Shown piece by piece: positions 59,436 through 64,000 of a stretch of 64,000 bases of DNA (position 1 is the stretch's first letter; every line of letters starts with the position of its first letter). The notes beneath the pieces were generated by a model. That model saw only the letters and a program-made list of their open reading frames with translations, searched no databases and was not told the origin of the DNA. The stretch comes from Verrucomicrobiaceae bacterium (GTDB taxonomy: Bacteria; Verrucomicrobiota; Verrucomicrobiia; Verrucomicrobiales; Akkermansiaceae). The stretch spans positions 1-64,000 of the forward strand of contig JAIXWR010000030.1 of NCBI GenBank assembly GCA_027491155.1, written 5' to 3'. The position numbers and the translations under genes are program-made.

Positions 59436-61688
59436 TCACTTCCCCATCGCGCGGACGGTGCCGTGAAGGTCGCCCTTCAGCACTTCGCCTTCGGTATCCT
59501 CGAGATCCCAGGAGACCTTGATCGACATGGAGGGCTTGTGGCCTTCGAGATCGAGCTCGACGGTCTTGCCGTCCTTCAGCAGGCGGGCCGCGGCGATCTT
59601 GATGTTGTCGCGCTTGCGGTGGCTCTGCGATTCCTTGTCGAGCGCCTGCTTGCGGGCTTCGGCGTCGATGTTGTCGACCGAGAATTCGCCGGAGCCGTAC
59701 TGCGGGCCGCGGACGTAGTCCCAGCGCTGGGCGGAGTAGCTTTCGGGATCGGTGGCGAGTTCCTCGTCGAGCTCGGTTTCGAAGTGCAGCCGGACGCCGG
59801 ACCCGGTGATCTCGAACTTGTCGGGCATCGGCACGGTGGCACCGGTGTAGCGGATGCGCTGGAAGGCGGACTCGCTGGCGGCATTGGTCTGCCAGCCGCG
59901 GAAGCCGGCGACGTAGAGCGAGCCGTCGGAGTGGAAACGGGCGCGCATCGCGGAGGAGCCGATCTTGACCGGCAGCTTCACCACGCCGCCCTGCAGGGTG
60001 TCGCCGACCGAGGCGTTCAGCACGCGGTAGATCGACGACTGGCCGTAGGAAAGATGGAGCATCTCGCCGGGCTTGAGGCCGAACTTCGTATTATCTTTCG
60101 GCACCCAGGCCTGGGAGCCGCTGGAATTGTCGACGTCCATCGGCAGGTAGCAGAGCGGCTCGGTGTAGGGCGCGCCGGTCAGGCCCTGGCGGGCGGCTTC
60201 GGTGCCGAAGAAGGCCGGGGCCTGGTCCTTGGTGATGAAGTTGATCTTGCAGCAGGGCTGGTTGGTGCCCTCGTTCTCGCCGGTGGTGATTTCACCGTTC
60301 GGGCCGATGCCGAGACCGCCGGGGGCGCGCAGGCCGGTCGCCATGATCTCGGATTTGGAGCCGTCCTTGGAGACCTTGATGACCGTGCCGTGGTGCGGGT
60401 AGATCGGGTCGAAGCCACGGCCGCCGCCGCGGACCGGCGAGCCCTTGGAGAAGTAGAAATTGCCGTCGCTGTCGGTCTGCAGGTCGAAGGCGAACTCGTG
60501 GAAGTTCGGCGACACCGAGACGTTGTTGAAGAAGCACTCGAAGCGGTCGGCCTCGCCGTCCTGGTTGAGGTCGTGCAGCTTGGTGATCTGGTCCCGGCCT
60601 TGGACATATATGATGCCGTCGACCACCTTCAGGCCCAGCGTTTCGAAAAGGCCGGCGGCGTGGCGCTTCCAGGTGAGCTTGCTCCAGTCGCCCTTCAGGC
60701 CCTTGACGATCCAGACATCGCCGTTCCAGCTGGCGATGGCCGCGCTGTCCTCGTCGATGAAATCGAATCCGGCGAAGCGGATGTTGGACTTCCAGGGGTT
60801 GTCGGTCGGGAGACCGATGGTGTCGGTGACCCAGGGCGATTTCTTGTCGGTGGAAAGCTCGCCCTTGGTGGTCAGGACTTCTTTCCACAGGCCCTCGCCG
60901 CCCTTGGTGGCGCCGGCGACGTTGAAGGGTTCGGCGGCCTTGGCGTCGCCGCCGCGGGCGTAGGAGAGGGTGAAGGAGACCGGCTTGTCGGACGGGGCGA
61001 GCGTGGCGACCAGGCGCTTCGCATTGCCGGAGGCGGCGCCGAGCGCCGCACCGCTGCCGCCGGTCGCGACGGACAGGCCGGAGGCGGATTTGGCGGAATT
61101 CCCGCTCGCGGTGAAGTCGGCGGAATCCTCCGCGGCCACCAGGGCGAGCGGCTTGGCGTGGGCCGCGACCTCGAAGTGGCGGACGAAGCCGCCGGGGCCG
61201 GCTTGCAGGTGCTCCAGCACGCGGGTGCCGTTGACGGTGTATTCGAAGACGATGCGGGTGCCGTGGCGGTAGAAGCCCTTGTATTGGGCGTGGGAAACAT
61301 TGCCGCCGAATTCCGCCGGGCGCTTGTCGTCGAAGCTGCCGGATTCGTCCGCCCAGCCGGGGCCGTTGGCGGTGTTGAAGATGAAGTCCTTCTCGTTGGC
61401 GACCCGGACCAGAGGACCGTGGGCACCGGTCCACGGGGTGCCGCCCCAGTGGACGCCGCCCTTGTAAACGGTGACGACCCGCAGGGTCTCGGTGTCGAAC
61501 AGGGCGCGCGATCCGTCTCCGAGATCGACCAGGATGCCTTTCACGGCGGCGGTTTTCTGCTGGCCGTCGAAGGTGCCGGCGAAAGTGTTGCTCCAGGCCG
61601 GGCCGATCTGCATTTCTTCAAACCACTTGGCGGCGGTGGCCGGCAAGGCGGCGGCGGCGAGGACGATGGGTGCAAGGTAGGAGCGCAT
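59436..61688 (-). CDS. Exported DUF6797/glucose-sorbosone-dehydrogenase-like beta-propeller protein
   Basis: MRSYLAPIVLAAAALPATAAKWFEEMQIGPAWSNTF; repeated blade-like segments (GDVWIVKGLKGDWSKLTWKRHAAGLFETLGLKVVDGIIYVQGRDQITKLHDLNQDGEADRFE). Confidence 0.75.
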   Translation of the reverse strand: MRSYLAPIVLAAAALPATAAKWFEEMQIGPAWSNTFAGTFDGQQKTAAVKGILVDLGDGSRALFDTETLRVVTVYKGGVHWGGTPWTGAHGPLVRVANEKDFIFNTANGPGWADESGSFDDKRPAEFGGNVSHAQYKGFYRHGTRIVFEYTVNGTRVLEHLQAGPGGFVRHFEVAAHAKPLALVAAEDSADFTASGNSAKSASGLSVATGGSGAALGAASGNAKRLVATLAPSDKPVSFTLSYARGGDAKAAEPFNVAGATKGGEGLWKEVLTTKGELSTDKKSPWVTDTIGLPTDNPWKSNIRFAGFDFIDEDSAAIASWNGDVWIVKGLKGDWSKLTWKRHAAGLFETLGLKVVDGIIYVQGRDQITKLHDLNQDGEADRFECFFNNVSVSPNFHEFAFDLQTDSDGNFYFSKGSPVRGGGRGFDPIYPHHGTVIKVSKDGSKSEIMATGLRAPGGLGIGPNGEITTGENEGTNQPCCKINFITKDQAPAFFGTEAARQGLTGAPYTEPLCYLPMDVDNSSGSQAWVPKDNTKFGLKPGEMLHLSYGQSSIYRVLNASVGDTLQGGVVKLPVKIGSSAMRARFHSDGSLYVAGFRGWQTNAASESAFQRIRYTGATVPMPDKFEITGSGVRLHFETELDEELATDPESYSAQRWDYVRGPQYGSGEFSVDNIDAEARKQALDKESQSHRKRDNIKIAAARLLKDGKTVELDLEGHKPSMSIKVSWDLEDTEGEVLKGDLHGTVRAMGK

Positions 61689-61895
61689 GAGTGCTTGGTA
61701 ACGTCGTGGGTTCGGATCGGGTTTACGCGGACCGGGCGGAAAGCATGCCGCGATGACAAATGCCTTCCTGCCCGGGCGCCGTTCGCCGTCGCCACTACGC
61801 CAGCTTTCCCTCCGCTTTAGCAAGCTCCCGGTTTCCCTAGGGAGGTTCGCGGGAATGCCTAGACCCGCAGCGGTCCGGGGCTATCCTCCGGCGCG

Positions 61896-62432
61896 ATGTG
61901 GGACACGATGATCCAATGGGGCGGCTGGGGCTCGGTCGGCACCGGCCTCGCGTGGCTGGTGACCGGGTGCCTGCTGGTGGCGGGCTTGATCGGGTGCATC
62001 ATCCCGATCCTGCCGGGTCATCTGATCCTGCTATTCGCCGCGATCGCCCACCGCCTGATGCTCGGCCGGGAGGGCTCCGGCATGGAATGGTGGAGCTTTG
62101 TCATCCTGACCGTCCTGCTCACCCTCTCGCAGGCCTTCGAGTTCGCCGCCGGTGCGGCCGGGACCCGGTGGTTCGGCGGCACCAAGTGGGGAGCGTGGGG
62201 TGCCTTGATCGGCGGGATCGTCGGCATGTTCTTCTTTCCCTTCGGCCTTATCCTCGGCCCGTTGATCGGGGCCTTCGCGCTGGAGAAGTGGGGGGCGAAA
62301 CAGGAGATGAAACCCGCCGCGGTGTCCGGGGTCGGCTCGGTGGTCGGCACCGTCGCCGGGATGGGGATGAAGCTCGCGATCGGGCTGGTGATGATCGCGT
62401 GGTTCTTCGTGGATTGTTTCTGGGTGGGGTGA
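61896..62432 (+). CDS. DUF456-family membrane protein
   Basis: LVAGLIGCIIPILPGHLILLFAAIAHRL, GGIVGMFFFPFGLILGPLIGAFALEK. Confidence 0.82.
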   Translation: MWDTMIQWGGWGSVGTGLAWLVTGCLLVAGLIGCIIPILPGHLILLFAAIAHRLMLGREGSGMEWWSFVILTVLLTLSQAFEFAAGAAGTRWFGGTKWGAWGALIGGIVGMFFFPFGLILGPLIGAFALEKWGAKQEMKPAAVSGVGSVVGTVAGMGMKLAIGLVMIAWFFVDCFWVG

Positions 62433-62471
62433 TGGGAAGTAACCCGGAGGCTGCCGGCCTCGCGACCTGGC

Positions 62472-63236
62472 TCAGGTTCCGGCGTCCCGGTAGAGTTCGC
62501 CCATGCGGGTCAGGGAGCCGTCGTTCTTGAACAGGCTGTGCTCCTTGCCCTTGCCGGGCTCGAAGTAGGCGTAGCGCTCGATGTCCTTGCTGCGTTCGAG
62601 GAAGCGCAGGGTCTTTCTCAGGAAGTCGTAGTTCTCCCGCTCGGGGCCGGACCAGCCGTTGAACTCGGTGATCCAGACCGGCAGGCGGTAGCTCTTGGCG
62701 AGGTCCTTGACGAAGCTTTCGAAGGCACCGGGATCGCGGCTGCGGTACCAGTGGATGGCGATGAAATCGACGCGCAGCTTGCGGCGCTTGGCCTCCTTCA
62801 TGAAGGCATCGAGCCACTGCATGCCCTTGTCGTCGGACGAGGGAGCCGGGGAGCCGAGGCGCAGGTTCTTCTTTTCGGCGAGGGCGACGAGTCTCGGCCA
62901 GAGTTCGAGGCCTTTTTCCAGCGTCGTGTTCCCCTGGTCGCCGCGCTCCGGTTCGTTGTAGCCGAGCAGGTGGTCGATGCCTTGCAAGCGCTCGACCTCG
63001 CCGAGCTTCCCGATGTCCGCGCCGCGTTTGATCATCGGGACGAAGGACGCCTCCTTCGAGCCGTTGCCGCCGGTCCACCACGTGTAGTACCAATGCGCGC
63101 CGAGGAGGCGGTGGTGGTTGGCATCGCCGCCGGCCCAGCCCTTTTTCGCCGAGGCCTGGCGGGTCTGGGCGAAAAGCGGGGCGGGTGCCAGGGCGGCCGA
63201 GCAGAGGGTCAGGAAGCGGCGGCGGTCCGGATGCAT
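62472..63236 (-). CDS. Asl1-like/GH128-type glycosyl hydrolase catalytic core protein
   Basis: RRRFLTLCSAALAPAPLFAQ signal; GAHWYYTWWTG, HLLGYNEPERGDQGN, FIAIHWYRSRDPGAFESFVKDLAKSYRLPVWITEFNGW. Confidence 0.85.
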   Translation of the reverse strand: MHPDRRRFLTLCSAALAPAPLFAQTRQASAKKGWAGGDANHHRLLGAHWYYTWWTGGNGSKEASFVPMIKRGADIGKLGEVERLQGIDHLLGYNEPERGDQGNTTLEKGLELWPRLVALAEKKNLRLGSPAPSSDDKGMQWLDAFMKEAKRRKLRVDFIAIHWYRSRDPGAFESFVKDLAKSYRLPVWITEFNGWSGPERENYDFLRKTLRFLERSKDIERYAYFEPGKGKEHSLFKNDGSLTRMGELYRDAGT

Positions 63237-63584
63237 GGCGGGATTCTGCGGTCGGAATCGCAAAGTCCAAGCGGATATCGCGGCCGCGTTGCTTCGCCTT
63301 CCCGGCCTGCTGCACCTTCTCCTTTTCACATGCCTCCTTGCGGGCCAGGTAGGGCTTCCCGAGCTCTGCGATCACGCGCTTCGCCTCCTCGATCCGCCGC
63401 GCCGCGGCCGCCGAGCCGGCGTCGTGGTTCCGTCCGGCGGAGCGCTGGCAGTCGGTGGCCGACGCCCGCTTCGAAGGGTTGCTCGTGAAGCGCGATGCCG
63501 CCTGGAAGATCCTGATGGAAAACCAGATCGGCCCGGTGGCCGAGGCGGAGCGGGACGCGCTCGGACGGCGCTGATCCGGCGGCC

Positions 63585-63884
63585 TCAGTCCAGCGGATAC
63601 TCGCCGTCCTCGCCGACGCCCACCCACTTCAGCCGGCCGAAGGCGCGGAGGATCGCGGGTGTCAGGCCTTCGCTTTCGTCTTCCGCGTGCTCGATGGTGG
63701 CGGAACTGGTGAGCCCGCGCATCGACTCGATGCTGATCACCGTGCGCTCGCCTTCGAAATGGATCCAGTCGCCCCAGTTCTTCGACTCGTGGCTGGGGAA
63801 AAGCTTCTCCTTGCGGAGCGCTTCAACGACTTCCTTGATGGTGCAGGGATCTTCGGATTCGGGGAGTTGCAGGACGGTTTCCAT
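63585..63884 (-). CDS. Hypothetical small protein
   Basis: METVLQLPESEDPCTIKEVVEALRKEKLFPSHESKNWGDWIHFEGERTVISIESMRGL...; compact acidic protein without TM. Confidence 0.6.
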   Translation of the reverse strand: METVLQLPESEDPCTIKEVVEALRKEKLFPSHESKNWGDWIHFEGERTVISIESMRGLTSSATIEHAEDESEGLTPAILRAFGRLKWVGVGEDGEYPLD

Positions 63885-63910
63885 GTGGCGGGTGGCGAAC
63901 GCGGACAGGT

Positions 63911-64000
63911 TTACACGCGGAGGGAAGCTTCGCACAACCGCGAATACAAGCCGCCGTTTTCTAACAGATTCTCATGGCGGCCGCTCTCGACCAGGCGGCC
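63911..64000 (-). CDS. ABC transporter ATPase C-terminus (partial, continues beyond window)
   Basis: Reverse complement reads GRLVESGRHENLLENGGLYSRLCEASLRV*, the post-H-loop end of an exporter-type ABC ATPase. Confidence 0.75.
   Translation of the reverse strand, partial: GRLVESGRHENLLENGGLYSRLCEASLRV

Overview
GC-rich window that looks chromosomal and verrucomicrobial (order Verrucomicrobiales-like, inferred from gene content). Housekeeping genes: folP, LptF/G permease, dinG, aroD, coaE, rho, rnd, gyrB-gyrA, ftsK, manA, folD, a DUF374-type acyltransferase and an FGGY kinase. Distinctive loci: (1) 6.4-13.8 kb, a non-canonical type IV pilus/secretin operon resembling Akkermansia Amuc_1102-1098 (exported protein, PilM-PilN-like fusion, two single-TM proteins, TPR secretin), closed by a strong terminator. 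(2) 14.1-16.0 kb, one continuous ORF fusing full-length CoaE to full-length Rho. (3) 24.7-31.0 kb, a REP-associated HUH transposase (RAYT) between REPINs, followed by a JetABC/MksFEB-like (Wadjet-type) SMC operon with no JetD in the window; REP palindromes bracket the operon and supply stop codons to gyrA, the RAYT and jetC. (4) 42.9-55.6 kb, a ten-gene minus-strand run: Verru_Chthon-type pseudopilin cassette (D-B-C-A), an exported protein, a stand-alone secretin-domain-like protein, a two-component system, and a GT4-helical-barrel/GH130 pair. (5) Several non-coding repeat families: two ~156-bp elements with palindromic ends, a ~384-bp element with perfect 32-bp terminal inverted repeats and two internal hairpins that appear to covary, and short tandem repeats. 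Many long ORFs in the track are antisense or upstream artefacts of high GC and were rejected. All family assignments come from motif recognition by eye; no searches were run.
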